A stretch of DNA of 60,000 nucleotides, taken from positions 17,781,513 to 17,841,512 of the forward strand of contig CAIIXF020000004.1 in the NCBI GenBank assembly GCA_903813345.2, written 5' to 3'. A program made the translations under genes and the position numbers. The notes under the pieces were generated by a model, which saw only the letters and a list, made by a program, of their open reading frames with translations, ran no database searches and was not told the origin of the DNA. The stretch's first letter is position 1. Each line of letters starts with the position of its first letter. The DNA comes from Owenia fusiformis (lineage: Eukaryota; Annelida; Polychaeta; Sabellida; Oweniidae). This document shows, piece by piece, positions 47,271 through 59,561 of this stretch.

Positions 47271-48292
47271 GTCAAAAGTTTGAAACTTTTACAGAGTTTA
47301 TGAAGTGAGTAACATCCTCGATAGTAAATTAAGATGTACTTTATCCTATGCTAAATAAAATCAGTGTATAGCTCTAGGCACTGTTATAGCGTGATTGTTT
47401 GTTAGTCGTGACTATTGGCAAAAAATCCACTTCAAAATTGGAAAATTAAATGTGCATTTTTACTTCCGTCTTCCTCAATGTTGTGTCACGTGACTTAAAC
47501 AAACACGGGTTGTACTAAATACCACCTAGGTGCCCCACACCTAGGTGTCCCCATTGAAATGCCTTATTGGCATATTTTATTCCTTTATTTTAAACTAACA
47601 TTTTCCCAAGTGTTAATAAGGTACAAAATAAAGTATTTTCATGGAGCTTGTGTAAATATTTCTGTTTGGTTATGATATTTTTAATTTCTTAAAAAATTTT
47701 GATCGACGATGAAAAGTCATTTGTTAGGATAATATTTCATAATTTGCTCACTATAAAATGCTACAAATTCACTATTTTAGCAACTAAAGTAAGACCAATG
47801 TATATATTTCAAATCGCACACTTTAGCATAAACAGTGTTTTATTACTACAAATAAGTGACAAACAAATGAGCAAAATTCCAGGTGCCCAATTTTTTAACA
47901 ATAAAACTTTGAACATTTTATTTTCAAATCTTCTTTGCAATATTCTCGACTACAAATTATTATTTCAAGCCTATTAAATGTCAAGTTAATATGACAAAGG
48001 AAATAATGCTATATTTAAAATGTGTACGTGGTTTAAAATGAAATTAGAAATCCAGGTGCCCAAGGGGACACCTAGGTGGTATTTAGTAACACCCAACAAA
48101 CACGACTTTTATATAGATAATTTTTGTATAAGATCTGATATATTGAAAAATCTTCACAAACAATGCTTCCCTCATTTAGATTAGTACCAGTGTTAGTTAG
48201 AATATTTTTTGACTTTGTATTTTTGTTTAATTCCATATTATAGTATATTATTGCAAGGTCATAGAGATTACACCGCATAACTTTTGGAGAAA
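47271..48292. promoter_or_regulatory. Divergent SHARK/RNF7 promoter region
   Basis: Start codons of SHARK (-, 47270) and RNF7 (+, 48293) face away from each other across 1,022 bases, so the two genes probably share a bidirectional promoter. The native part carries TCACGTGAC (E-box CACGTG at 47487-47492). More than half of the interval is the MITE at 47507-48094. Confidence 0.6.
47498..48103. mobile_element. 588-bp MITE with 9-bp target duplication
   Basis: Element 47507-48094 is flanked by AACAAACAC on both sides (47498-47506, 48095-48103). The 26-bp terminal inverted repeats contain ACTAAATACCACCTAGGTG in perfect register, with two mismatches nearer the ends (GGGTTGT and GGGTGTT). Subterminal CACACCTAGGTGTCCCC-type words repeat. 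A 9-bp duplication and G-start fit Mutator-like elements. The 92-codon ORF within it has no support. Confidence 0.88.
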
Positions 48293-51200
48293 ATGGCCAC
48301 TGAAGAAATGGAAACTGAACAGGGAGATAAAGGAGCGAGAATGTTCACTTTGAAGAAGTGGAATGCGGTTGCTATGTGGAGTTGGGATGTAGAGTGTGAT
48401 ACTTGTGCAATTTGCCGAGTTCAGGTCATGGGTGAGTGTACAAATTTTCAGAATTTTGGAAGTCAAATTCTTTTGTTTTCATTTTTTGATTTTCCCTTCA
48501 CTGCACTTTTGTTTGTATTTCATCACTGATCCAATCTGCATGAGTCATATTGCATATCTATGACCATATATGGTATTACATGGAGTCTCAAGAGAATACC
48601 AATGGATATTCAAGGAGGATTGGCTCCCAGGATCGAAACTCGATATTTTCCAACAATGAAAACGTCAAAATGTCGTTATTTTCATAGGAGACAGGTTACC
48701 TGAAAAGGAAGATAGATATCATTATCTCTTATCTAAACAAGGACTGTCACTGAGGCAAGTCTACCCTGGCTGAAATCAGCTCTGAAATAACAATTACTGC
48801 ATGTCAAGCCGTCATTCAATGCTGATTTTGTAGAAAACAGATCTGTCCATCCTTCTACATGTGAGTTTTTCCCATAAAGATGCTTGATTAAGTAGAAATT
48901 CATCAATTATACCCTTAGAATATCAAAGTTCAACTGTACATCAATCGCGTGAGGAAAAAAAACAAATCCATTCTTCACCTTCTGTTCACAAACCCTTCTT
49001 CTTCTTCTTGGAAAAGTTGTCCCTCATTTGACTAACAGCAAATGTGTATGTTTATGCAGCAATATATGTTAGTTTAGAAAATGATTAATTAAAATCTTAC
49101 CTGTACTTCACAGAAACATCCTAAGTATGAAAATATTTCACTAAAAATACATGCTTCCAATTTGTCACATGTTCATAATAATTTAAATATTGACCATGTG
49201 ATGTTGACAGGGAGTGTAAATGCACCTAGCGTACAGGAAATATGTTATGATATTTATTAAGAAATTAGGTAGGTAATCATTATTAATTAAGCATTAAGTA
49301 TTAAGCCCCCAACCCACTTTACAAAGTTCATGAAGTACCTGATTTCAGCCAGGGTAGACTTGCCTCAGTGACAGTCCTTGTTTAGATAAGAGATAATGAT
49401 ATCTATCTTCCTTTTCAGGTAACCTGTCTCCTATGGTTATTTTCTGAAATTATAACCATGGGGTTTCAATCTTGTGAGTTATAGAATTTTTCATTACAAG
49501 ATCAAAATTTACAATTCAAATGTTGAAGTGAACAAAATGGCGGCTGTTTGAATTCAAATTTTGCATTACGACATGCGCCATGGGACAGAATATCGATGCT
49601 GCTGCACTCTGGGAGCCAATCCTCCTTGCTCCTTTTCTTTGTCTATTTTTTTTAGATACATAAGTCAACAATGCACTTGTGATTTTCAAAATCTGTTTTT
49701 TGTTTATGTTTCAAGTTCATAAAGTTTTATATGTACATGTACATTTGATTGAACTTCTTCTTGTTCAACCCAACTGCACATTTTAAAGGAAAAAATGTGT
49801 AGTTAATGCAAGGAGGATTGGCTCCCAGAATGCAACACCGATATTCTGCAAAACAATCACCTAGCGATAGCTTTGTTGGAGAGTATCGGGTCATTCTCCA
49901 TGCAGTCGTACAAATTATACAGACACGAATAGCAAATGACGCATGCGTGGAGATTAAAGAATATCGAGTTGGAACCCTGGCTTCCAATCCTCCTTGTAGT
50001 TAATGCGTACAATTAATTCAATGCTATATTTGGCTCACAAAGTGAGCCTATGGGATCGACCAGGCGTCCGTCCGTTGGTCCGTCCGTTGGTCCATCCGTC
50101 CGTGTACATTGGCCGCACAAATTAAAACTGCTATTCGGATTGAGTCATAACCACATTCATTTTATGCATATCCATAATGCCTATTTGACCTATCATCGCC
50201 ATTTCCCAAGTTCGCCCGGATTTCCGAGAAATAGCTGATTTTGAGGTCAAAAAGTCAAATTTTCTGTAAATACTAGACACTTTGTTGAAGAAGAACTTTT
50301 AAATAACTTTTAGTAGTTGTTGTATATGCAACTTATGTCCTCTGAAAATTTCAAAGCTCTTGGAATTACAGTTTTTGGTGTTTACTCGATAAAATTTGAC
50401 AAAAAGTAGGACTGTCATTTTCAGGAAACTTTCTCATGTATAAAGTCAATGGCAGGTTTTGTGATTGACAAATTTCTCAAAGTTTGCCTTATACTCGATC
50501 ATTTCTTGCAATGAATTACATTATTACGAGATTTAAGCATTCCCTACATATTGCTCAATATATGTCAGCATCAAATTTTTCTGTTTTTGAGATATTTGAC
50601 GTCAAAAAACAGTAAAAATAAGTTATTTTTCAACTTGCTTCAATTTGACCAAATTTTTTTTTGAAAATCATCTACAAGTTGCCAGGAGTCCAAATCTGAC
50701 ATCACTTTTAGGATTTGACCTTTACTTGACCTTCAGTGACCTTCGAAAGGTCAAAAACGTTGATTTTTCAAATTGATTTTTGGATGTAAATTTTGGTCAG
50801 CTTAATCACAAAAGACCTTACTGAGCTCTAAGTAAAATTTTCAAGGTCAAAGGTCATCAAACTAGATCACTCAACTGTGCTATCTAAGTTTCTCAAAGTT
50901 CGAGAATCGAGACTACAAATCCAAATCAATATTTTTGTTTGAAAGTCCGGATATACATTTCTCTGAAGGTTCCAAACTGTGTGAGCACAGGACCGTGGGT
51001 CCTTCATCTGCAATACAAATGTACACTGATATGAGACTATGCTACTGTGTTATATGAGACTACTTTGTTATATGAGACTATGCTATTGTTTTTTTCAGAT
51101 GCTTGTTTACGTTGCCAGAATGAGAACAAGCAAGAGGACTGTGTAGGTTAGTACTTTGTTTTAGTCCATAATTATGCACTTTGTGTTAGTACATGTGCCC

Positions 51201-51620
51201 TGTCAGTAAAACCTGTGTAAATGGCTCACATTTGGTACATTTAAAAAGTGTTCCAGTTGAGATGTGTTCCACTTACAGTGATGTTAATGTTCTACTAACC
51301 ACTTACAGACTGATGTATTTTAACATTTAATTAAGTTTAGTAAAATTTTATTTCTGTGTCAAACATGATAAAAAACCTAATTGCCGATGTACGTTTTCGG
51401 AACCAATATAATGTTATTGTAAGTATGCATATATTGCTATAGTATGCATGAAAATAGCACAGTTAAAGTATTAACATAGGTGATCTCTAATATACTTTCA
51501 GTTGTTTGGGGCGAGTGCAATCATTCCTTCCACAATTGTTGTATGTCACTCTGGGTGAAGCAGAACAATAGATGTCCCTTGTGTCAACAAGAGTGGGTGG
51601 TCCAGCGAATAGGAAAATAG
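48293..51620 (+). CDS. RNF7: RING-box protein 2, cullin-RING ligase subunit
   Basis: Three exons: 48293-48431, 51099-51146, 51502-51620; donors GTGAGT and GTTAGT; acceptors TTTTTTCAG and TACTTTCAG; both introns are phase 1. The product is 101 residues (human 113). It contains KKWNAVAMWSWDVECDTCAI, the N-terminal strand that inserts into cullins, followed by a RING-H2 domain with zinc ligands across CAICRVQ, CLRCQ, CNHSFHNCC and CPLCQ, and ends VVQRIGK. The family recruits E2 enzymes to CUL5 complexes and promotes NEDD8 attachment, mainly with UBE2F. The sequence is nearly identical to vertebrate RNF7 apart from a shorter, acidic N-terminus. RNF7 rather than RBX1 is chosen because of the DACLRCQ and ENKQEDCVVVW stretches. 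Intron 1 (2.7 kb) is packed with foldback elements. Confidence 0.97.
48611..49628. mobile_element. 1.0-kb foldback element in RNF7 intron 1
   Basis: Ends CAAGGAGGATTGGCTCCC and its reverse complement. Inner arms 48688-48775 and 49343-49437 are near-perfect reverse complements over about 90 bases, including GATAGATATCATTATCTCTT and CAAGGACTGTCACTGAGGCA. No target duplication is seen, so the outer ends may belong to two fused copies. Confidence 0.75.
49800..50005. mobile_element. 188-bp MITE of the CAAGGAGGATTGG family, 9-bp target duplication
   Basis: Element 49809-49996 starts CAAGGAGGATTGGCTCCCAG and ends with the reverse complement of CAAGGAGGATTGGAAGCCAG. It is flanked by TAGTTAATG on both sides (49800-49808, 49997-50005). 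It shares termini with the larger element at 48611-49628. Confidence 0.85.
50030..51005. repeat. Interspersed repeat with GTCCGTCC-rich head
   Basis: The left end contains the palindrome GGCTCACAAAGTGAGCC and the text GGGATCGACCAGGCGTCCG followed by short GTCCGT repeats. The right end has GTGTGAGCACAGGACCGTGG. No coding potential. It looks like a moderately long transposon relic or a mature interspersed repeat in RNF7 intron 1; family not identified. Confidence 0.45.
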
Positions 51621-52902
51621 TATGGTGACCTTGACCTTCAAAGCAGATGACATTTGGTGGGGAATTAATGTTCTAAAAATGAGACACTATTAAGGAAAAA
51701 AGTGATGCAGTGGATATTTGGTGTCACCTTCTACAAGAATGGCTGTTCCATTGATGAGAACACAACGGCTAAGACATTAAGCAAAATAGGAGAACTATGG
51801 CCTTGAGATAGCATACGTCATGTTTATATAGTATAGGTTATTCTTCCTGAACAGCAAAATGGAATTTTAAGCAGATCATAATTTCAAATTATCCTACACT
51901 TAGTGTACTAAATGTATAATAACATCAAAAAATAAATTTGATATTTATTGGCAAAATGAATAACCGGAGGATATCGTGATGATATACTCCAGGTGGAGGA
52001 TATCGTGGCGATATACTCCGGAAAACCCAATATGCGGAGGATATTGTGACGATATACTCCGCTTGTTTATTTCCTGCATGAAATTCATTTTGCAATGATA
52101 TTATACATTTGTACACTCCTAATGTAATAAGTGTAGGATAATAAGAACATCCTATGATTTTTTCAGAATATCATTCTAATCTACTCGGTGATATTGATCA
52201 TGAAATTCATTTTGCAATGATATTATACATTTGTACACTCCTAATGTAATAAGTGTAGGATAATAAGAACATCCTATGATTTTTTCAGAATATCATTCTA
52301 ATCTACTCGGTGATATTGATATATGTACTCGTTCGCTTGGCTCTCTCGTGCAGATATCAATATCACCTTGTAGATAAAAATGATATTCCTCAAAATCATA
52401 GGATATCCTATAAATATTTCAATATGGACTATTGAGCAAGTCAGAAAATATTCCATATAATGGCACTGATATTTATCATATCAGTGTCTGTTGTCCTAAA
52501 TAATCATAAATTAGTAAGCTTAAACATGCAAACTTAAAAATTAGGTGCTAATCTTAATGTAAAAAAGATCTTGAAAAGGACTCTGTTTCTAAAATACCCA
52601 CATTTTTAAATTTCATTTACAGTCTGCAATTTGCACCTAGCTAGCTAATATAGCTAGCTTTCCTACTTTTGCTTTATATGAGGAGCTTTGAACTCAAATG
52701 TTTGAAGAAAGAAAGGTCTGATATGAAGTCTATTGATAGTGCATTAGTTACAGGTTTGAACTTTGAGCCCTTTAAATGGGTTAATTATTATTTATTTGTG
52801 AAGAATTGATTAAAAGGTTTCTTCACCCATCTTTGTGATATCAATGACAATAGTTCATTTAGTTACACATTGTACAGTGGACTTGTATATTTGTAAAATA
52901 AA
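51621..52902 (+). other. Probable RNF7 3' UTR
   Basis: Follows the RNF7 stop. The first good polyadenylation signal in plus orientation downstream of the palindromic region is AATAAA at 52897-52902, which would give a 3' UTR of about 1.3 kb. Earlier signals cannot be excluded, so the end is tentative. Confidence 0.4.
51891..52415. repeat. Compound palindromic element after RNF7
   Basis: Outer arms ATTATCCTACACTTA (51891) and TAAGTGTAGGATAAT (about 52128-52142) are reverse complements. Between them, three copies of GGAGGATATCGTGNNGATATACTCC-type palindromes lie at about 51966, 51997 and 52037. A direct duplication of about 122 bases follows (52078-52199 and 52200-52320). The sequence near 52350-52410 is the inverted partner of the duplicated segment's GATATTGATAT end. 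Confidence 0.8.
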
Positions 52903-53389
52903 TTCATGTAAATTATGTATTGTTTTAAAAATTTAAATTCTTATTTTGTTCTTTCTTTGATGAAATAACTCAGTTCATTGCAAGTTGAAGTTTAAAGAGG
53001 AACATGTCTTAGTAGGTAGACTGTAAATCTAGTAAATCTTGTAAAATCTTGTAAACTTTTTAGGGACCATTCATTTGATATCAATGTCAGTCTCAATGAA
53101 GAGTATTGGCGATTATGATTCCTTTTACAACATTAGAAAAATACCTTCTCTGCATTAAAATTCAGAGTCATTCCCTTCATCAAATAATCAATATACAAAT
53201 TTTTTAACAAAATTGTGAAATATTATAATAAAAAAGAATGGCCCTTATTCAATGTTCCTTCATTGGTCAATTTCAAATGACCACGGTTTTATTGTTATTT
53301 TACAAAACATCCTCAAAATACTCGTCTCTTCTCTGTAGGCTAATTTGAAAGCACCAGGTGAAGTAGTTCTGGCTACATATCTCACAGAT

Positions 53390-53550
53390 GCAGGCCGGTG
53401 GCCCAGGGGGGTTTGAGTGAACCAAAAATTTGTTCAAAATCATGCAGTTTTTCACCATTCTGAGCACTTCGGGTCAAAGTTGTCCAAAGTGAACCCCCTG
53501 GATTTTTTAATAGTGAATCCCCCTTGGGAAATCCTGGCTATGGGACTGCA
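53390..53550. mobile_element. MITE related to the one at 30848
   Basis: Shares AAAATCATGCAGTTTTTCAC with the 30848 element and has CCCAGGGGGGTTTGAGTGAA at one end and AAATCCTGGCTATGGGACTG at the other. Diverged; no clear target duplication. Confidence 0.45.
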
Positions 53551-56500
53551 GATATCTTATGTAATGGCTCTAATCATCCTTCTTATTATCTCTTGTTTCA
53601 ACTCTGATGGTTCTACAGAAGCATAGGCAAGATTTACCAAGGGGGCACATCCCTTTTTGAGTGGAGTTGACTTTTCTTAGATGTTTTGTTCAATGTTCTA
53701 TATGAGACTCAGAAGAAAAAACTTGGAACTATGTGCTCTGGCAAAAGTGGAGAAGCTAAGGCTTCAAGTGAATGCTATGATGATAGAGTCTGTTATTCAT
53801 TTTTTATGTAGATGCACTGAGCCCTTGGAAAAATCCCGAGGTTGTTCCTATATAGTACAATAAGCACTCACAATAAAGATGGTACATGATGTACATATTA
53901 AACAGACAGCAAATAATGTTTATTTAGAATTAGAATTTATTTCTATAAAGAGACAGACTAGACTAGTTAAATGGTCATTGTTTTTTTGGCTAATGCGACA
54001 ATTTATTTACACCCAACAAAAAACTCTCATAGAACTCACTATAGGTTAAGCTGTGCATACAAGAACACTAACACACTTTCTTGATAAACTAAAACTACCA
54101 TTGTGCAACATTTTATGAGAAAATATACATTTGATGTATTGCATGAATATACCGGGTGTCCGTAAAGATTCTACAATACCAATACAAAGTCTGTAAAGTG
54201 TACAGAGTTAATGGACACTCTGTATATCCACTGCTTTCACATTTGTTTGAATCAAATAGAGATTGGCAAAGATGGTTATTAAATGAGTTAAGTTAACCAA
54301 AGATTGTGACGTTTGAGATAACAAAACAGGTGGGTTTTATACAAGACTAATATGAATCTTAAACACAGTATATTATGTCATCACTTGGTTTAAGTTATTA
54401 CATATGGTTATAAAAATGTAAAATATAACAACTTGTTACAGATAGATGCCAACCAAAACAAAATGCAAATATTAAATGTATATCATAATTATATATACAT
54501 ATATGTAATATCATGGTATAATAATATATAATATAAAAATAATACATTATTTGATGTACAAATAAAGTCATAAATGGATTGTTTCAACGACTGTAAATGC
54601 TGGTATTAATATAATATGAAATCCGCAGTAAACAAGGAAACCCATTCAGGCACAATATACTGTACTTCTACTTAATTTGGCGCTGCTTATTTTGGCAGAT
54701 TTGCAGTTTTGAACATTTGGCGGCTACTTATATTGGTGGACTTGCAATATTACAATGCACTAATGGTACTAATCTACGTGGTACTAAAATTACCTTGAAT
54801 TTGGCGGCTTCTTAATTTGGTGGATTTGAACAATTTGGCAGATTCGCCAAATTAAGTTGAAGTACATGAAGTCAATGTGGCTATTATGGCATAATACGAT
54901 CTCAATTCTCGACAACAAAAGTCTCACTGTTTCCTAAACGAGAAACATCTTAAAAGTCAGTTACATTCAAGATCATTTTAGGGCATAGGAAATTAAATTT
55001 AAGAAAGTTTAGCCAAATTGGCACTCAACAGTCAAAATCTGTTTTTAAAATACTAAGAAAATAGCCAAAATATCTCCAATAATATCAGTCAAGTAGCTTA
55101 GTTCAATAGTAATAACATAAGATCTCATATTCTCACTGTGGACCTAACATACACATATATATTTGTATACCCTTAAGCAGAATATTTTTAATGGGACCAA
55201 TATTCCTCACTTTTCCTCTCAAATAATTGCAATATGTTCCTAAACCAAGCTCGTTACAAAGCCAAAAAGTACAAGACAAATAAGTTTACGGTCTAAACAA
55301 TTTAAATAAAATATCAAGTCTTGAATACTTTCTACAAAGTACAAGATCCCTAAGATTTAACTAAGTTATAAACAGACCAAGTACACATTGATTGTATCCT
55401 GTATATAATGTGAGATAAGTGTACAGTATTAGCTATATAATGTATATACACAACTAAATGTACATTATAGCTTAAAACACTAGCTCAAAAGTACCACACA
55501 ACCTTTTAAAAGCATTTTTTAATAGTTACAGCTGTATACACTATATACAACCCAGAGTTCAATCTCTGACAATTAAACAATCAAAGTAAAGGTTTTCTAC
55601 AGTTACTGAATTCAAATAAAAAATGGAAGTTCAACACTACACAGTCGGGCAATATGGCAGGGTTATAAAAATATTTATCCGAATATAAGTTAAACATATC
55701 AAATGTGATAAACTAGTTAATATAATGAGAAAATGTAGTTTATTAGCATTTCTAATCCAAGTAACTGTGCAAGACACTCAGTATTGATTTCAATAAGAAA
55801 GGCACCTGTGTCAACATAATCCTCTGATCTGAACTTACCAAATATGTAGAACATTGTTAAGGTAGTTTTGCATAATGAGTATTTTCATGTTATTTTCATA
55901 ATAATTACCAACAATATTCAATGAAATGATTAATATTTTTCAAACTTGCATGTTGATATCGACACATCATGCGAGATTGCATAGTGCAAAAAACATTTTG
56001 TTAAAATATTCAATTTTTTTTCTGAGTGTGGAACTACAAAATGTACCTTAAATATAGGCTCACTTGTGAGGTGAATTGTTTTTCAAAGGGGACAATATGC
56101 ATCGATTATCACAGTTGGAAGTTTTTATAATCTTGTGTTGGAAGTGCTTACAAAAATTGCTAGTACACAATACACGTTTACAAGAAGACCACACCTTTAA
56201 AAAATTATGAAATATCATTTTCTGGTTAATATCTGGTTTAGATGACAATATCTTATGGTTGATATAATAATGGATTATGAATATGAACACTTTAGTCATT
56301 GGACCAATCAAAACTGGGCATTCTAGTTTAAGGTGTGATAATGGAAAATATTACACCATATACAAATATATAGTGTGATAATATTCATATCACGATTATG
56401 ACCTATCAGGCTGTTATAATATCATCTTCAACTTATAAAAACAAATGTTCAGAAATTATGTTTGGTCTAAATAAATTTCAATTATTGTAAAAATCCTGTG

Positions 56501-56585
56501 CATTGCACATAATGTGAATAAGTCTAACCCAATAAGGATGTCCACATTCACTCTTATTTATAAGTATATACAAAGTCCATATATG
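53551..56585. other. No supported gene; AT-rich with short transposon relics
   Basis: No ORF here is convincing. Includes a mariner-like relic at about 54150-54232 (TACCGGGTGTCC with an imperfect inverted partner GGACACTCTGTA) and the MITE at 54661-54866. It may include the 3' UTR of a minus-strand gene whose last exon could be 56586-56661. Confidence 0.4.
54661..54866. mobile_element. 206-bp MITE with ACTTAATTTGGCG ends
   Basis: Left end TGTACTTCTACTTAATTTGG and right end (reverse complement TGTACTTCAACTTAATTTGG) differ at one position over 22 bases. The TTTGGCGGCTACTTA/TTTGGCGGCTTCTTA motif repeats internally. Target duplication not resolved. Confidence 0.75.
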
Positions 56586-56661
56586 TCACTGTCCATATAC
56601 TGCCCTGGTCATAGAGGTGGTATTGTAGTTGTAGACAGGTATTGTTACTATGTACGCAAAC
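56586..56661 (-). CDS. Possible last exon of an unidentified minus-strand gene
   Basis: On the minus strand a good acceptor (TTTATTTATTTCCAG) at 56662 is followed by an open phase ending FAYIVTIPV...VYGQ then TGA (24 residues). Tyrosine-rich, with an NxT site. The remaining exons would lie beyond 60000 or were not detected. Other frames are also open for part of this length, so the call rests on the splice site alone. Confidence 0.2.
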
Positions 56662-57317
56662 CTGGAAATAAATAAATACATACTTGATATGTTAAATTCA
56701 CATGACAGGCTGAGAGATATTTTCAAGTTATCATTGCTTTTAATTATCAATACATACATTTTTGAAATACTACATAATCAAAATAATTCACACTAAATTA
56801 ATTCAAAAGTTCAAGATAAAACACTCATTTATTTTTCAAATTATTACATGGATTTTTACAAGATGTTTACAAAACATGAGGTTATAAACACCAGGGTTAC
56901 TAATGAGAACATTAATTTAATGATGCAACAAATGAGAAAAATGCTAGCTATGATGCACTATCAAGGAGGCATAGTTACACACAAAATAATTGTAAATTAT
57001 AAGAAATAGAATGAAAAACACACTTCTCTTGCTTTAGTGATATGAGGGGTCATATCTAATGAAGTATTGAAGCCTAATAAAAGTAAATATGGTTACCATA
57101 ATTTCCCAAACAGCATCAACCCATTCAGGAGCAGACCATATTTGGACTTATTTGGACACTGTTTAGTGCAATTCTTAGCATTTTTTAAAAGTTCCAGATT
57201 GTTGTTTACGAAAAAAACACATTTTACATATTTTCCAGGAATTCTTTCAAGAGGACTGTAGTGCAGTCCCCTCCAACAACCCTTCCTGGTGATGGCTTGG
57301 AATCCAATACCCTATGG

Positions 57318-58449
57318 TAGTCAAATTGTATTTAGTAAAGATGGAACTGTATTTAGTAAATACGTAGACTGACTTTTATGGCTGCATGAAACTGTATTAA
57401 GTAAATATGTATACTGACTTTTATGGCCGCATGAAACTGTATTAAGTAAATATGTATACTGACTTTTATGGCCGCATGAAACTGTATTAAGTAAAGATGT
57501 ATACTGACTTTTATGGCCGCATGAAACTGTATTAAGTAAAGACGTATACTGACTTTTATGGCCGCATGAAACTGTATTAAGTAAATATGTATACTGACTT
57601 TTATGGCCGCATGAAACTGTTAATTAAGTAAAGATGTATACTGACTTCTATGGCCATTAAACTGTATTCAGTAAAGATGTATACTGACTTTTATGGCCAT
57701 GAAACTGTATTCAGTAAAGATGTATACTGACTTTTATGGCCATGAAACTGTATTCAGTAAAGATGTATACTGACTTTTATGGCCATCAGACTGCATTTAG
57801 TAAAGATGTATACTGACTTTTATGGCCATGAAACTGTAATTAGTAAAGAATATTCTGACTTTTATGGCCATGAAACTGTATTTAGTAAAGATGTATACTG
57901 ACTTCTATGGCCATGAAACTGTATTAAGTAAAGAGGTGTACTGACTTTTATGGCCATGAAACTGTATTCAGTAAAGATGTATACTGACTTCTATGGCCAT
58001 GAAACTGTATTAAGTAAAGAGGTGTACTCGACTTTTATGGCCATGAAACTGTATTCAGTAAAGATGTATACTGACTTCTATGGCCATGAAACTGTATTAA
58101 GTAAAGATGTATACCAACTTTTATGGCCATGAAACTGTATTAAGTAAAGAGGTATACTGACTTCTATGGCCATGAAACTGTATTTAGTAAAGAGGTATAC
58201 TGACTTTTATGGCCGCATGAAACTGTATTAAGTAAAGATGTATACTGACTTCTATGGCCATGAAACTGTATTTAGAAAAGATGTATACTGACTTCTATGG
58301 CCATGAAACTGTATTTAGAAAAGATGTATACTGACTTTTATGGCCATGAAACTGTATTAAGTAAAGATGTATACTGACTTTTATGGCCATGAAACTGTAT
58401 TAAGTAAAGATGTATACTGACTTTTATGGCCATGAAACTGTATTTAGCA
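57318..58449. repeat. 43-45-bp minisatellite, about 25 units
   Basis: Units of the form TTTTATGGCCATGAAACTGT then ATTAAGTAAAGATGTATACTGAC. A 45-bp version with GGCCGCATG clusters at the left end (57380-57620) and recurs once near 58210; the 43-bp version with GGCCATG fills the rest. The 60-codon ORF inside is the repeat. Confidence 0.95.
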
Positions 58450-58740
58450 AAGGATTGTGTTGATTTGTTTCATCATACCTTATATCATGTCATTCCTACT
58501 TTGATTTCTTCTTTATTTTGTTCTTTCTCGAAAAACATAAAGTCCTGGATAGAAAGAAAGAATAGCAGAGATAGAAAAAAGCAAAACCTCTACAGTGGAT
58601 GATGAGGAAAAAACATGATGATTTTAAAACTGACAGTTTTAGAACTGTTTGAAATAACATCCAAGTAACAAAAATATCTTTATCAGTTTATTCTATCCTC
58701 AAATCATCATATTCCTCCCATATCACATTGTCAAATTGTG

Positions 58741-58870
58741 ACATTGTAGTGCTGTATAAATACATTGTAGCATTAGGTAAGTACTAAAGTACATTGTATA
58801 GCACTAGATTAGTACATTGTAGTACTACATAAATACATTGTAGCAAGTAGTGGTGTAGCAAGTAGTGGTG
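58741..58870. repeat. Short degenerate ACATTGTAG repeats
   Basis: ACATTGTAG or ACATTGTAT recurs about every 20-30 bases with TAAATACATTGTAGCA between copies, then GCAAGTAGTGGTGT occurs twice in tandem. Confidence 0.6.
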
Positions 58871-59384
58871 TTTCTCTAAAGGACATCAATACTCTAAATT
58901 ATTCTTCATGTAACACTTATCCTCCAGACGTGAAACCAAGAATAAAATAAATATTTTTGAAAAGTTTAGAAATTAATATTAATTAAGATCATGGGCTTAG
59001 TTGAAAGTCCATGTTGAGATCTAGAAGACTTCTTCACTATCTGTACCATTCCAAACCTATATAGAGATTTATAGCACCACACTGTTCACGAGTATAAATC
59101 CTTTGTGAGAACACAAATTGTTAAATTGACAAATACATTTATGTGCTTATGAGTAAACTCATTGGTGAAAATACTGTAAATCTAGAAGATAAGCTGTTTG
59201 TATGACCATTTCATGTTGCCATGGTATACATTTATGAAAATTAGTGAAAACATGAAAAGTACACAAAGTGTTCTAGATTTACAGTTATCATCAAACGAAG
59301 TGTCCTACTACAGTAATCCCAATAAGAAAGTGCCACACATCACCTCCTAATCTAGTTTGAAGTCTAGCTTAGAATATATATGTA
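58871..59384. other. No feature seen
   Basis: AT-rich; nothing recognised on either strand. Confidence 0.4.
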
Positions 59385-59561
59385 TACAGAGTGGGCCAAT
59401 GAATTTTGACATGTTGAAAAAGCTCTGAAATATCGCAAAAAATGTGTGTCTCAAGATTCCCTGATATGTTAGCGAAGTCCTCCCCTTTTCATATGGGCGT
59501 TGTGAGTATGTATCATTTGAATTGTGAATATATGATGTCATAATTCTTGGCCCACTCTGTA
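59385..59561. mobile_element. 173-bp mariner-like MITE
   Basis: Element 59387-59559 has termini CAGAGTGGGCCAA, perfect on both sides, flanked by TA. The GTGGGCCA core is typical of mariner ends. The minus-strand ORF across it is not a gene. Confidence 0.8.

Noticed and set aside
47699-47977. 92-codon ORF between SHARK and RNF7
   Set aside because: Entirely inside the 588-bp MITE.
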